Part shown: positions 34,827-44,313 of the stretch, in pieces
Layout of the letters: every line of letters starts with the position of its first letter
Position numbering within the stretch: position 1 is the first letter of the stretch
From: Lewinellaceae bacterium
Lineage (GTDB): Bacteria > Bacteroidota > Bacteroidia > Chitinophagales > Saprospiraceae
DNA length: 64,000 bases
Direction of reading: 5' to 3'
Assembly: GCA_020636045.1 (NCBI GenBank)
Contig: JACJYP010000017.1
Location: forward strand, 1-64,000
The notes under the pieces: generated by a model
Database searches by the model: none
Seen by the model: only the letters and a program-made list of their open reading frames with translations
Told to the model about the DNA's origin: nothing
Translations under genes and position numbers: made by a program

Positions 34827-36725
34827 ATGCGATCTACTCTCATCCCAGTGCTCCGGTTTGCAATTTCTTTCCTGATCATCTTTCCCGGCTTTGCGACCCT
34901 GTCCTTCTCCCAATTATCCAACCACGGCAACATCTGGTACTTCGGCAACGGCGGCGGACTTGATTTCAGCAGCGGCCAACCCGTAAAACTAACCAATATA
35001 AACGTCGATTCGTACGAAGGCTGCGCCGTCTACTGCGATGTCGACGGTCAGATGCTACTGTACACCAACGGCGGTGGCTTCGTAGCCAACGCCGTGAACG
35101 GTCCGCGTGAGGGCATCATCTGGAACCGCGACCAGCAAGTGATGTACAACATGGGCAGCACAGAAGGCGGCGGCTACAGCTCGGCACAAAGCGCGATCAT
35201 CCTGCCCAAACCCGGCGGCAGCACCGAATACTACGTATTTACCATGGATCACGGTCCGTCGCTCGATGTACCGGGCAGCAACCGCGGCCTGTCATACTTC
35301 GTCGTGGACATGACGCTCAACGGAGGTCTCGGCGCCGTTACGCAGGCAAACGTTCCGGTATTTAAACCCTGCGTGGAAAGCCTGACGGCAATTCCGCGCG
35401 GCGACAATACGGGCTACTGGCTGGTCACGATCGACCGGGTGTCAAATGATTTTGTGGTCGTCCCGGTCACGGAAGCAGGCGTAGGCACGCCCCTCATTCG
35501 CCCGCGCAATGGCGACGCAATCAATGTGCTGATCATCAAGGCTTCGCCCGACGGCAAATACTTGTGTGCCGACGGAGAAATCTACACATTTGACAACAAT
35601 ACCGGCGAGTTGACTTACCTGACGGAGGTCATGGCCAGCAATTACACCCTGTCCTTTTCCCCGCGCAGCCGCTACCTGTACTCTTTTGAGTCGGATGCTT
35701 CGACAAAGATCGTGCGTTACGACCTGACGGCTGCCGATATCCCGGCGAGCAGTGAAATGGTCAACCAGGAGATCGATTTCAGCTTTGCAGGACAGATGCA
35801 GATCGGGCCGGATTACAATATTTACTTCATCGAACAACTGGAAGACGACTTCCTGGAGCCGATCCCGCCGGTCAGCCTGTCCGTGATCAAATGCCCCGAC
35901 GGCGACAAGCCGGTGCTGGAGCGCGCCATCATGAAATTTGACACCGACATCAACAACGCAGGCGGGCTCTTTACGTCGTTGCCCAATTTCGCCGATTATA
36001 TTTTTGCACGTGAAGGCGAAGAGGTGACGCTGCCTGTTTCGATCTGCGATACAGCAGGGCGGGTGCTTAGCCCGCCGCTCAGCGGTATTTCCTACATATG
36101 GTCGACGGGAGAAACCACCGAAGAGATCACGGTAAAAACGGCAGGGACCTACACAGTTACGGTGGAAGATACCTGCGATTTTTACCGCTATACTTTCCAG
36201 GTGGAGTCCATGACGACAGAAACCGCCAGCCTGGAGGCGCCTGTGATCACGGACACCTGTAGCGCGTTACCGCTCACTTTGCGCGCGGTTGCGCCTGACG
36301 GCAGTTCCGTTGAGTGGTCGGACGGCAGTACGGCCGATACCCTGCTGGTGGAAGCATTCGGCAATTACAGCGTGATCGTTAGCAACAGCTGCGGCGCCGT
36401 CGCATTTTCCTACTCCCTGCCGGAGCCCGAAGGCGGTTGCTGCCGCCCCTTCACACCCAACGCGTTCACCCCCAACGGAGACGGCGTCAACGATCTGTTC
36501 AGCCCTGTGCTGATGGGCTGCGAAGTTGCTTCGATGGAATTCAGGGTGTATTCCCGCTGGGGAGAACTGATGTATGAAGGGCTTACTCCTACTGACCGCT
36601 GGGACGGTACCACACTCAACGGCACGGATGCTCCGTCGGATATCTACGTCTACACGGCCCGATACCGCTTTGAAGGCGATACGTCCGAAAAAACAGAAAG
36701 CGGCGACGTCGCGCTGCTGCGCTGA
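34827..36725 (+). CDS. T9SS type B (gliding-associated tail) secreted protein
   Basis: 632 aa from ATG 34827 (MRSTLIPVLRFAISFLIIFPGF), which begins the signal peptide; the upstream ATG 34698 adds 43 non-signal residues. The mature part opens with NIWYFGNGGGLDFSSGQPV, common to secreted Bacteroidota propeller proteins. Blade-like strands follow to ~430 (KASPDGKYLCADG, FSPRSRYLYSFE). Two PKD/Ig-like units come next (GISYIWSTGETTEEITV, APDGSSVEWSDGSTADTL). The last ~95 residues are a gliding motility-associated (type B) sorting domain (PNAFTPNGDGVNDLF ... YSRWGELMYEG). It is exported by T9SS. Divergent from dnaK. Confidence 0.92.
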   Translation: MRSTLIPVLRFAISFLIIFPGFATLSFSQLSNHGNIWYFGNGGGLDFSSGQPVKLTNINVDSYEGCAVYCDVDGQMLLYTNGGGFVANAVNGPREGIIWNRDQQVMYNMGSTEGGGYSSAQSAIILPKPGGSTEYYVFTMDHGPSLDVPGSNRGLSYFVVDMTLNGGLGAVTQANVPVFKPCVESLTAIPRGDNTGYWLVTIDRVSNDFVVVPVTEAGVGTPLIRPRNGDAINVLIIKASPDGKYLCADGEIYTFDNNTGELTYLTEVMASNYTLSFSPRSRYLYSFESDASTKIVRYDLTAADIPASSEMVNQEIDFSFAGQMQIGPDYNIYFIEQLEDDFLEPIPPVSLSVIKCPDGDKPVLERAIMKFDTDINNAGGLFTSLPNFADYIFAREGEEVTLPVSICDTAGRVLSPPLSGISYIWSTGETTEEITVKTAGTYTVTVEDTCDFYRYTFQVESMTTETASLEAPVITDTCSALPLTLRAVAPDGSSVEWSDGSTADTLLVEAFGNYSVIVSNSCGAVAFSYSLPEPEGGCCRPFTPNAFTPNGDGVNDLFSPVLMGCEVASMEFRVYSRWGELMYEGLTPTDRWDGTTLNGTDAPSDIYVYTARYRFEGDTSEKTESGDVALLR

Positions 36726-36994
36726 TCGGGTGTTTTTGTGAACATTCAGGGCCGTAAATCGCATTTTTTACCGCTATTTATCGAAAAAATGGGCGTGGCA
36801 TCCCGGATGGCCGGTAATTTGTAATGTAATCTGCATTCCATACCTTTATTTGGTTGGACCGCTTTTTGCTTAGGAACGGTAATTCTGTTTAGCCCGAAAT
36901 GGACACGGCAATTCATATGATAACATTGCCCGTCTACCGGGTCGGCATACATACCTCATACCTGCAAGAACCGATATGTTACTAAAAAACTGAT

Positions 36995-37672
36995 ATGAGA
37001 TTTCTTCTTCCACTTTTTATGCTCGTCATCATGGCGGGCTCCTTCATTATCGGCATGTTTTACCTGATCTCCAGGGTATTGGGGCAACTCAACCTCGACC
37101 CGGAAAGTCAGGCCTGGAAAAATACGGTAGAACGCCTGCGCGCCAGGCTGCAATCACAGGCTGCCGGCGCCCTCATTCCCTGGGATAAAGAAACCCTTTC
37201 CCTTTTGTCGCTGAATCAGACCATGGTCAAAAAACCCGGCCTGATCGGCAGCACCTATGAAGGTGTATTTACTACCATTTATCAGGAGCCCGCGCTGGCA
37301 TATGCCGCTCAGAAAAAAGGCAGCACCAGCGTATTGATCGCTCGCACCAGCGACCGTGAGATCACCTTCCGACGCCGCGAACTGGAGACCGAGATCTGGG
37401 TAGGCGGTCAGCCATTCGGTATTTTTACTGACAATGCCCTCATTTCTGCCGGCAAGAACAGCCGCCTGCTGGCCCGTATCGAGCAAAGTGAAAAGGTATC
37501 GCAGATTCCCGTATTGTTGGGCGACAGCACTGCCGCGACCATCAACAATCCCGAACTGGCGGGTGACATGGGCCCCAATCCCAGGGCCCTGACCGTCCTC
37601 CGGGAATTATCGAAGGAAGAAGAAAACGCGCTGCTGGCCCTGACGGTGATGCAATTGCTGAAGCCGGTATAA
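36995..37672 (+). CDS. Membrane-anchored protein, unknown function
   Basis: A 225-aa protein with one N-terminal membrane span (LLPLFMLVIMAGSFIIGMFYLI), then a soluble domain. The soluble part has an amphipathic helix (NTVERLRARLQSQ) and a beta-rich core (GSTYEGVFTTIYQEPALAYAAQ, VLIARTSDREITFRRRELETEIWVGGQPFGIF). It ends in a helix (ALTVLRELSKEEENALLALTVMQLL). No family recognised. It lies 74 nt upstream of an ABC exporter, with a weak terminator-like hairpin between, so co-regulation is uncertain. Confidence 0.7.
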   Translation: MRFLLPLFMLVIMAGSFIIGMFYLISRVLGQLNLDPESQAWKNTVERLRARLQSQAAGALIPWDKETLSLLSLNQTMVKKPGLIGSTYEGVFTTIYQEPALAYAAQKKGSTSVLIARTSDREITFRRRELETEIWVGGQPFGIFTDNALISAGKNSRLLARIEQSEKVSQIPVLLGDSTAATINNPELAGDMGPNPRALTVLRELSKEEENALLALTVMQLLKPV

Positions 37673-37694
37673 AAACGCCGCTTCTGAAACTTTT

Positions 37695-37712
37695 ACCCGG
37701 CGGCCGGGTTTT
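37695..37712 (+). terminator. Weak terminator between the membrane protein and ABC exporter genes
   Basis: ACCCGG (37695-37700) and CCGGGT (37704-37709) make a 6-bp stem with a 3-nt loop, followed by TTT. Confidence 0.4.
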
Positions 37713-37746
37713 CATCCCGGGCATTTAGCAGTCTGCCCGGAAGATT

Positions 37747-39579
37747 ATGGCATTATCCAAACCCAAGAAAAGTTTTATCGAGCAATTCACGGCGCTGGGC
37801 AATATTCCCCGCTTTTTCAGAATGATATGGGAAGTATCGCCGCGTATGGCGATCCTGAACGGCATTATGCGCTTGTTCCAGGCAGCCATCCCCGTCAGCA
37901 TGCTGTACGTGGGGAAATTGATCATCGACGAGATCCTCCGTACGATCGAGCAGGGGAATACCGATGCGGTCTTCGGATTTCCGCGTTCGCTGTTGTTTTG
38001 GGTCGGCCTCGAACTGGCCTTGGCGGTGGTCAACAACCTCCTGAGCCGGGGGATCACGCTGACCGAAAGCCTGCTCGGCGACCTGATCAGCAACGACAGC
38101 AGTGTGCGGATCATGCGCCACGCCGCCACCCTCGATCTTTTTCAGTTCGAGGACTCTGAATTTTACGACAAACTGGAACGCGCACGTACGCAAACGGCGG
38201 GCAGGACCATGCTCATGGCCCTGGTCATGTCGCAGGTGCAGGATCTGATCTCCATTCTGTTCCTCATCGGCGGCCTGGTAGCCTTCAGCCCCTGGCTGAT
38301 CGTATTGCTCGTAGTCGCCGTGATCCCCTCCTTTCTCGGCGAAACGCATTTCAACAGACGCTCCTATTCACTCACGCATTCCTGGACCCCCGAACGCCGC
38401 GAACTCGACTACCTGCGCTATATCGGCGCCAGCAACGAAACCGCCAAGGAGATCAAGATATTCGGGCTGGAGCGTTTTCTGACGGACCGGTTCAAACATA
38501 TTTCTGACAAGTATTATCAGGCTAACAAAAGCCTGACCATACGCCGCGCCGCATGGGGCAGCCTTTTTACGTTCGTCGGCACGCTCTCCTACTACGCAGC
38601 TTACGTGGTGATCATCGCACAGACCATAGCGGGTGGCATCACGGTCGGCACGCTTACGTTCCTGGCGGGTTCCTTCCAGCGCATGCAGGGTCAACTCCAG
38701 GGGGTAATGCGCAATTTTGCCAGGGTGACCGAAATGGCGCTCTATCTGCAGGATTTTTTCGGGTTTCTTGAACTCAAACCATTGTCCGGTGACCATACGG
38801 GCAAGCTGCGCGTGCCGCAGCCGATCAAAGAAGGTTTTGTTTTTGAAAATGTGAGTTTCAAATACCCCAACAGCGAGGTATGGGCGCTGCGAAATCTCAG
38901 TTTCACCTTGCGGGCAGGGGAAAAACTCGCCCTCGTCGGTGAAAACGGCGCGGGAAAAACGACCATTGTAAAATTGCTGGCCCACCTGTACGAACCGACA
39001 GAGGGGCGTATCCTGCTCGACGGCGTCGATCTCTGCGATTACGATCCGGAAGACCTGCGCAAGGAGATCGGGATCATTTTCCAGGACTATTTCCGCTATG
39101 CCTTCAAGGTTTCGGAAAACATCGCCGTCGGCAACATCGGCGAGCGCAGCAACGACCCGCTGATCGTCGATTCCGCGCAAAAAAGCCTGGCGGACGAAGT
39201 CATCGAAAGGCTGCCAAAGAAGTACGACCAGATGCTCGGCAAGCGCTTTTCGGAAGGCGTGGACCTCAGCGGCGGACAATGGCAGAAGATCGCCCTTGCG
39301 CGGGCATACATGCGCGAAGCGCAACTGATCATCCTCGACGAGCCCACGGCGGCCCTCGACGCGCGCGCCGAACACGAAGTCTTCGTGCGTTTTTCCGATC
39401 TGATCAAAGGAAAAACGGGCGTACTCATCAGCCACCGCTTCAGTACGGTGCGCATGGCCGACCGCATCCTTTTCCTTGAGCACGGACAACTGCTGGAACT
39501 CGGCAGCCACGAGCAACTGCTGGAAAAAGGCGGCAAATACGCCGAACTGTTCAGGCTTCAGGCGAAAGGATACATCTGA
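37747..39579 (+). CDS. ABC exporter, fused permease and ATPase
   Basis: A 610-aa half-transporter. Residues ~1-340 hold the membrane domain with about six spans (MLYVGKLIIDEILRT, LLFWVGLELALAVVNNLLSRG, FLIGGLVAFSPWLIVLLVVAVIPSF, YYAAYVVIIAQTIAGGITVGTLTFLAG). The ATPase has Walker A GENGAGKTT near 398-406, a Q-loop IIFQDYFRYAF, the signature DLSGGQWQKIALARA near 506, Walker B LIILDEPTAALD and the switch HRF. It would act as a homodimer exporting lipid, peptide or drug; the substrate is unknown. It meets the DUF1624 gene tail-to-tail with a 1-nt gap. Confidence 0.95.
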   Translation: MALSKPKKSFIEQFTALGNIPRFFRMIWEVSPRMAILNGIMRLFQAAIPVSMLYVGKLIIDEILRTIEQGNTDAVFGFPRSLLFWVGLELALAVVNNLLSRGITLTESLLGDLISNDSSVRIMRHAATLDLFQFEDSEFYDKLERARTQTAGRTMLMALVMSQVQDLISILFLIGGLVAFSPWLIVLLVVAVIPSFLGETHFNRRSYSLTHSWTPERRELDYLRYIGASNETAKEIKIFGLERFLTDRFKHISDKYYQANKSLTIRRAAWGSLFTFVGTLSYYAAYVVIIAQTIAGGITVGTLTFLAGSFQRMQGQLQGVMRNFARVTEMALYLQDFFGFLELKPLSGDHTGKLRVPQPIKEGFVFENVSFKYPNSEVWALRNLSFTLRAGEKLALVGENGAGKTTIVKLLAHLYEPTEGRILLDGVDLCDYDPEDLRKEIGIIFQDYFRYAFKVSENIAVGNIGERSNDPLIVDSAQKSLADEVIERLPKKYDQMLGKRFSEGVDLSGGQWQKIALARAYMREAQLIILDEPTAALDARAEHEVFVRFSDLIKGKTGVLISHRFSTVRMADRILFLEHGQLLELGSHEQLLEKGGKYAELFRLQAKGYI

Positions 39580-39580
39580 C

Positions 39581-40762
39581 CTACAGGTATTTCAGCCACC
39601 AGTGCCGATGGGTGAACTTGTACTTCCCGTACCAGTAACAGGGGAAATACATCAGCGGAATAAACAGGAACCACACGATATAGGCCAATGCCAGGTTCGG
39701 CGTGTACCCTTCCGGCCATTGCTGCGGACCGTTTGAGAAAAAATCGACGTGCCAACCCTTTGTAAGATAATAATACAACCGCGCCGAGGCGTGGAGCAGC
39801 GAAAAATGGATCACGTAGAAGAAGAACGGCACCCGCCCGTACACCTGAAAAAAATCAGTCAGCGGGCTTTTCCAGCGCTCGAACAACACAAGCAGTAAAA
39901 AACCCGGCCCCAGCGTCATACACAGGAACAGCAGGGACGGCGGATATTTGGCCACGTTCAAAAACGATAGCAACGAATAAACAGGCCCGCGGCTCTGCGG
40001 CGCCCAGTCCACTGGATCGCCATACCAGTTGCCGGCTCGCAGGGCTATGAACAGCAGGATCAGCGCCAGACCGGCGCGAAGAAGCCAGGTTTGACGGCGC
40101 GCAGCCTCCCAGTGCATCACAGGGCCCGTGGCGTAGCCTGCTGCCATGACCCCTACCCAGGGGATCAGGGGATAGACGACCAGAAAGCCGAAACTCTGCT
40201 GCGCATTGAGCGGTATCCAGGCAAATCCTATGTGCAGGAATTTCCACAACCAGCCGAGGCTGCCCCACGATTCGGGCGTAACGCCATCCAGCAGGTTATG
40301 GCCGGCGATCAGTGCGATTCCGATACCGGCGATCCAGGCGAGCGGCAAGCGCACCAAAGCGGCCATCAGGACCATCGACATCCCGATGACCCAGATCACC
40401 TGGCCGAACATAAATCCTTCGTTCCAGGGCCATTCGAACATCCAGCTCAGGTTGATCGCCGTAAATTCCAGCACGATCAGCCAGAGCCCGCGGGTAAAAA
40501 GAAAACGGCTCAGGCGGCGAAGATCGCCCACCTTCTGTCCGTACAGATAAGCGCCCATCCCCGCGAGAAAAACGAAGATCGGTGCACAAAAATGAGTGAT
40601 CCAACGGGTAAAGAACCAACTGGGAGTGGTTTGGCTCACATCTTCGGGGGCGAAGGGAGTGATCGCCCAAAAGTCGCGGATGTGGTCGAGCGCCATCAGC
40701 ACGATCACCAATCCGCGCAGGACGTCGAGTGCATCTACACGGGCAATGCTTTTGTTTTCCAT
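39581..40762 (-). CDS. DUF1624/HGSNAT-like membrane acyltransferase
   Basis: A 393-aa polytopic membrane protein. The N-terminal motif RVDALDVLRGLVIVLMALDHIRDF contains the conserved Asp/Arg and the catalytic-type His seen in heparan-alpha-glucosaminide N-acetyltransferase relatives. About ten hydrophobic segments follow (HFCAPIFVFLAGMGAYLYG, LSWMFEWPWNEGFMFGQVIWVIGM, PFFFYVIHFSLLHASARLYYYL). Family members move acetyl groups across the membrane to sugars; the bacterial substrate is unknown. It follows TfoX by 29 nt on the same strand, which suggests a two-gene unit, although the functions seem unrelated. Confidence 0.85.
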   Translation of the reverse strand: MENKSIARVDALDVLRGLVIVLMALDHIRDFWAITPFAPEDVSQTTPSWFFTRWITHFCAPIFVFLAGMGAYLYGQKVGDLRRLSRFLFTRGLWLIVLEFTAINLSWMFEWPWNEGFMFGQVIWVIGMSMVLMAALVRLPLAWIAGIGIALIAGHNLLDGVTPESWGSLGWLWKFLHIGFAWIPLNAQQSFGFLVVYPLIPWVGVMAAGYATGPVMHWEAARRQTWLLRAGLALILLFIALRAGNWYGDPVDWAPQSRGPVYSLLSFLNVAKYPPSLLFLCMTLGPGFLLLVLFERWKSPLTDFFQVYGRVPFFFYVIHFSLLHASARLYYYLTKGWHVDFFSNGPQQWPEGYTPNLALAYIVWFLFIPLMYFPCYWYGKYKFTHRHWWLKYL

Positions 40763-40791
40763 ATGATTGCTTTCACGGTGTTGGGTTGGGT

Positions 40792-41142
40792 TTATTTTTT
40801 CTTCTTCTTTCCGGCTTTGCTCCTCTCCGCGACCCCAATAGCATCCATCACCCAGTCGCGCAGACGCGATTTATCGGACAATACCGACTCCGGCACCGTC
40901 CAGTAAGGCATGACCCGGCCCGTTTTTCCCATCACAAATGGCTGCATTCCGGCTTGTTCATACCCGGCGCGGGTGGAGTCGTCTACCTTCAAACGAAAAG
41001 AATCCTTTTCTCCCATGATGGCGCCCCACATAGCGTCGCCGCGAAAAAAGCCGATGCCGCCGAACATCTTCTTATGATAAATGTCGGGCACCCCGGCCAA
41101 TTGCCTGAGTATGTATTCGAGATATTCCTGTTCAACCGGCAT
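40792..41142 (-). CDS. TfoX/Sxy N-terminal domain protein
   Basis: A 116-aa protein formed only of the TfoX N-terminal domain: KKMFGGIGFFRGDAMWGAI, FRLKVDDSTRAGYEQAGMQPF and MPYWTVPESVLSDKSRLRDWVMDAI. It ends in a Lys-rich tail. The C-terminal TfoX domain of gammaproteobacterial competence activators is absent, so a competence role is not implied. Stand-alone N-domain proteins are widespread and of unknown function. It sits 29 nt upstream of the DUF1624 gene and 110 bp downstream of the patatin gene. Confidence 0.85.
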   Translation of the reverse strand: MPVEQEYLEYILRQLAGVPDIYHKKMFGGIGFFRGDAMWGAIMGEKDSFRLKVDDSTRAGYEQAGMQPFVMGKTGRVMPYWTVPESVLSDKSRLRDWVMDAIGVAERSKAGKKKKK

Positions 41143-41252
41143 ATAAACGGGCGTTTTGATCCATAAAATTGAAAAAATCCCTTCAATCCTGCAACAATGT
41201 TTTCCCCCTGTGACGCATGCATATCACATCCCTAAGTCGGGTAAATTTCCGC

Positions 41253-44129
41253 TCAATAATAGAACCTGATCCGGTCCGAAGCCTGTTTGCCGATATGGTC
41301 GCCCAGCATGCGGTATGCTTCGAATTGCACTTCGTCAAAATACTGATCGGCAGTCGACTGGTGCGGAAAAGCCGGATTGTTTTTGAAATAATTGAGAACA
41401 AAAACCGGCGCAGGCTCCGTCATAAGGGGTGGCGCATCTTCGTCGGTCATATCGGTCACTTCGTGCAAGAGGCTGATCGACGATTTCATATAAACGATCT
41501 GTCCCTGCATGGCGGGTTTTCCATGAATAGCAGGATAGTGTATCTTGCCCACTGCTACGCTGGCGGGGCTGAAAAGCAGGCCTTCATCTGTTTTTACCGG
41601 CATGAGCGGCTTCAGATCAATCTCGACATCCGCGTCGTAGATGGCCTTGGACAGCCGCACCGCCTGGTTGAACGAGCCGAACGAAAACTGGCCGTCTTCT
41701 TCGAAATCGGCGATCACGATCGTCCGGCACCGGCGCTGCACCAGGGGCAAAATACCCAGATTGTCGCCCGTGTGGCCGCCATCGGAGACGTACACCCTGC
41801 GGGTATTCGCGCTCAGCCGTCCGGTGAATTCCCGCAGCAGGTAAAGCAACCAGAAAGGATAGCGATTCATCCGCGTAGTCAGCCTTTCATACAGCGTTCT
41901 TTTCACCCTGATGCCTTTCTCTTCCAGCGATTTTTCCGTCGCCTCTTTGTGCAGGTACCAGGGATTTTCGATCCAGTAGCCCGTGCGCAGGTTGAGCAGG
42001 GTCATGTAAAAATTGGAAGCGGCAAAACTCATCAGCCCCATTCCGCTTGCTACAGCAGCGGCCGAAATGGCCATGGCAGTGTTCAGTTTGGTGCCGCCGC
42101 CGCGGTATTTGTCCGACCGCGCATAGCCGGTGGTGCGGGAGCCGATGAAATATTTTGAGAAGATAAAATGATCGCTTTTTAGCGTCTTTTTGGCCAGGTC
42201 GTGGGAGCCTTGCAGATTGAGCGCCGAGACAATGAGGTGATACGGCCCTTTATAATTGCCCTCGCCCAGTTCTGCCAGGCGCAGGTTTTCGTGGTTGCGC
42301 AGGTTCACGTCGAACAGTTCCTTGGAATGCACGCGCACGGGTTCTTTAAATTCTTCCTTGGGGTGCGCGACGCGCCCTTCCGTGCGCAGATAAGCCTCCG
42401 ACAGCCGGTCGCGGTAGAAATAATGCAGTGAAATATCGTTCGAGTTTGCCGCAAACCCCAGTAACAGCACCAGGCTTCCACAGGCGAGCAGCAGCCAGAG
42501 GGATACCATCAGGCAATCGCCCGGTTGCAGTGCCCACATGCGTTCGATCCAGAACAACACCTTCGAAACCGCCGCTAGCGCGATCCCTACGAACAGCACG
42601 ATCGAAAGATTCAGCAGCGGCATTTGAAGATTGCGCATCATGCCGCCCAAAAAAGTATTGGCGCTTTTCCCGCCCAGTGTGGTCATCGTAAAATAGTACG
42701 CCGTGGCAACAGGAATGAAGGAGATCAACAGATTTACCATCAGTCCGTGATCGCCAAACAGCAGGATCACCGCGAGGGGAAAGAGCAGGGCGACCAGCAA
42801 ACCCATGAAGGTTGCGCCCTGCATCCCGTTGTAGAACGACCGGTACAGCCGTCCGCTCACGGGCTCCGGAGCGTTGTTAACAAAATAAAGTGCCGTAAGC
42901 AAGTGCACGGAAAGGAACAGGCCTGCAGAATAGCAGAGCGGCAGGGCCAGCATGGCAAAATAATTATGATCCGATGGTTTACCGGTACAGGCCATCGTGA
43001 TCATGATTGCATAAGAGGCCAGCGGACCCAAAACATAGGCCGCCAGGGTAAACCGCCGCACAAAGGGCCAGGACACATGACGCATCAGATCGTCGCCCCC
43101 GGGTCGTACGTACATCCGGTCTTTTTCCGGATCGCGGTAACGCGCCTCTTCCTGCTCCCTGGCCGCGACTTTTTCAGGCAGGCGGCGGGCATAAAAGATA
43201 AACAACAAGCCCAGGATCAGCCCGGCTCCAAAAAACAAACCGAGCAGGCCGGTCATGTTGAGCGATGCCTTTTTTATAAGATAAAATTGCGGCCGCAACT
43301 GATTGGCATACCAATCCGACAGTTGCTGCATGGCGCTTTTTTTCTCCCATTCCGCCTTCGGCAGATAATATTCCGACCGGACCGGGCCCTCAGGATGGTC
43401 GAGATTGTAGGCATCCTGCGGTTTTTGCAGGGTATAAATGAAATCGCCGTCAGACATGCCGGCGAACAGGACGTGATGCAGCAACACGACCGTACCCAGG
43501 ATGAGCAAAAAGAGCAGCGTATGGATAAAAACGCCCGTGAAAAGCGCGCCAACCGCACGGCTGACATCCCAGGCGAGGATGCCTTTTCGCGGGGTCAGGT
43601 ATTCCCCGTAGCGACGCAGGTGCAGCAGCTGGTGTTTCGCCGACAGGCGGGTTTTGTCGAGGGTCCGGTATTCATAGTCGTAACGAAGCCCTACAAAGGG
43701 GCTGTCCTTGCTATCCAGCCCTACTTCGGTGTGGTCGAACCGTTCGTTTGGGTTGGGTTCGTCGCTGTACTTCTCCGCGTTGTTGGGCTCCTTGCTCAGC
43801 AACGAACTCAGGCAGGAACCGATGTATCCGCCCCCCGAAACCGTGCTCAGGTAATCGAACTTTTTCAGGAGCCCTTTTTTGATAAACGCCTGCAGCAGGC
43901 CCAGGCCCAGCGTAGCCGATCGCACCCCGCCGCCGGAAATGCACAGCCCGGCGAGGTCGTCGTCGGAAGGCGGCGGCAGGTGGTTCTCCTTGCGGCGTTT
44001 TTTCAGGTATTGCTCCCGTTCTACGGCAAGCACTTGATGGGTACGTTCGACATATTCCGGAGGATCGAGCGGATTAAAATCTTCGGCGCTATGTCCGGAA
44101 GGATCGGCGGGTGGAGATTTTTTTGCCAT
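41253..44129 (-). CDS. Patatin-like phospholipase with large inserted membrane domain
   Basis: A 958-aa protein. Residues ~55-110 carry the patatin start: the oxyanion GGGVRS (66-71) and the nucleophile in STVSGGGYIG (Ser98), the Thr-Val-Ser form of the GxSxG elbow. About 600 residues then hold many membrane spans and loops (LLFLILGTVVLLHHVLFAG, MTGLLGLFFGAGLILGLLFIFYA, LLISFIPVATAYYFTM). The catalytic Asp returns near residue 785 in VYVSDGGHTGDNLGILPL. The soluble lipase lobes are thus split by the membrane part. Likely a membrane-embedded lipid acyl hydrolase. It stands divergent from enolase and lacks a signal peptide. Confidence 0.9.
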   Translation of the reverse strand: MAKKSPPADPSGHSAEDFNPLDPPEYVERTHQVLAVEREQYLKKRRKENHLPPPSDDDLAGLCISGGGVRSATLGLGLLQAFIKKGLLKKFDYLSTVSGGGYIGSCLSSLLSKEPNNAEKYSDEPNPNERFDHTEVGLDSKDSPFVGLRYDYEYRTLDKTRLSAKHQLLHLRRYGEYLTPRKGILAWDVSRAVGALFTGVFIHTLLFLLILGTVVLLHHVLFAGMSDGDFIYTLQKPQDAYNLDHPEGPVRSEYYLPKAEWEKKSAMQQLSDWYANQLRPQFYLIKKASLNMTGLLGLFFGAGLILGLLFIFYARRLPEKVAAREQEEARYRDPEKDRMYVRPGGDDLMRHVSWPFVRRFTLAAYVLGPLASYAIMITMACTGKPSDHNYFAMLALPLCYSAGLFLSVHLLTALYFVNNAPEPVSGRLYRSFYNGMQGATFMGLLVALLFPLAVILLFGDHGLMVNLLISFIPVATAYYFTMTTLGGKSANTFLGGMMRNLQMPLLNLSIVLFVGIALAAVSKVLFWIERMWALQPGDCLMVSLWLLLACGSLVLLLGFAANSNDISLHYFYRDRLSEAYLRTEGRVAHPKEEFKEPVRVHSKELFDVNLRNHENLRLAELGEGNYKGPYHLIVSALNLQGSHDLAKKTLKSDHFIFSKYFIGSRTTGYARSDKYRGGGTKLNTAMAISAAAVASGMGLMSFAASNFYMTLLNLRTGYWIENPWYLHKEATEKSLEEKGIRVKRTLYERLTTRMNRYPFWLLYLLREFTGRLSANTRRVYVSDGGHTGDNLGILPLVQRRCRTIVIADFEEDGQFSFGSFNQAVRLSKAIYDADVEIDLKPLMPVKTDEGLLFSPASVAVGKIHYPAIHGKPAMQGQIVYMKSSISLLHEVTDMTDEDAPPLMTEPAPVFVLNYFKNNPAFPHQSTADQYFDEVQFEAYRMLGDHIGKQASDRIRFYY

Positions 44130-44234
44130 TTGGACTTGTGGTTGTCAGACGGGTTTCGAGCAACAGAAGGCGAAAATAACAGAAATGTATCTTTCCTTAA
44201 TGTTCCAATGTCCGGTAGCAATCCGGATTTTGGC

Positions 44235-44242
44235 TACTTTTG
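44235..44242 (+). promoter_or_regulatory. -7 promoter element for eno
   Basis: TACTTTTG matches TAnnTTTG, about 70 nt before ATG 44314. The -33 region has no perfect TTG. Confidence 0.5.
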
Positions 44243-44313
44243 CCCGTCCGTGGCGCACAGCTGCCGGACAACACTGACAGATTTTACTACAACCATCAAA
44301 AGAATAACACTAC

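Noticed and set aside
39581..41142. Competence locus based on TfoX
   Set aside because: Only the N-terminal TfoX domain is present and the neighbour is a sugar acyltransferase-like membrane protein; no com genes are near.
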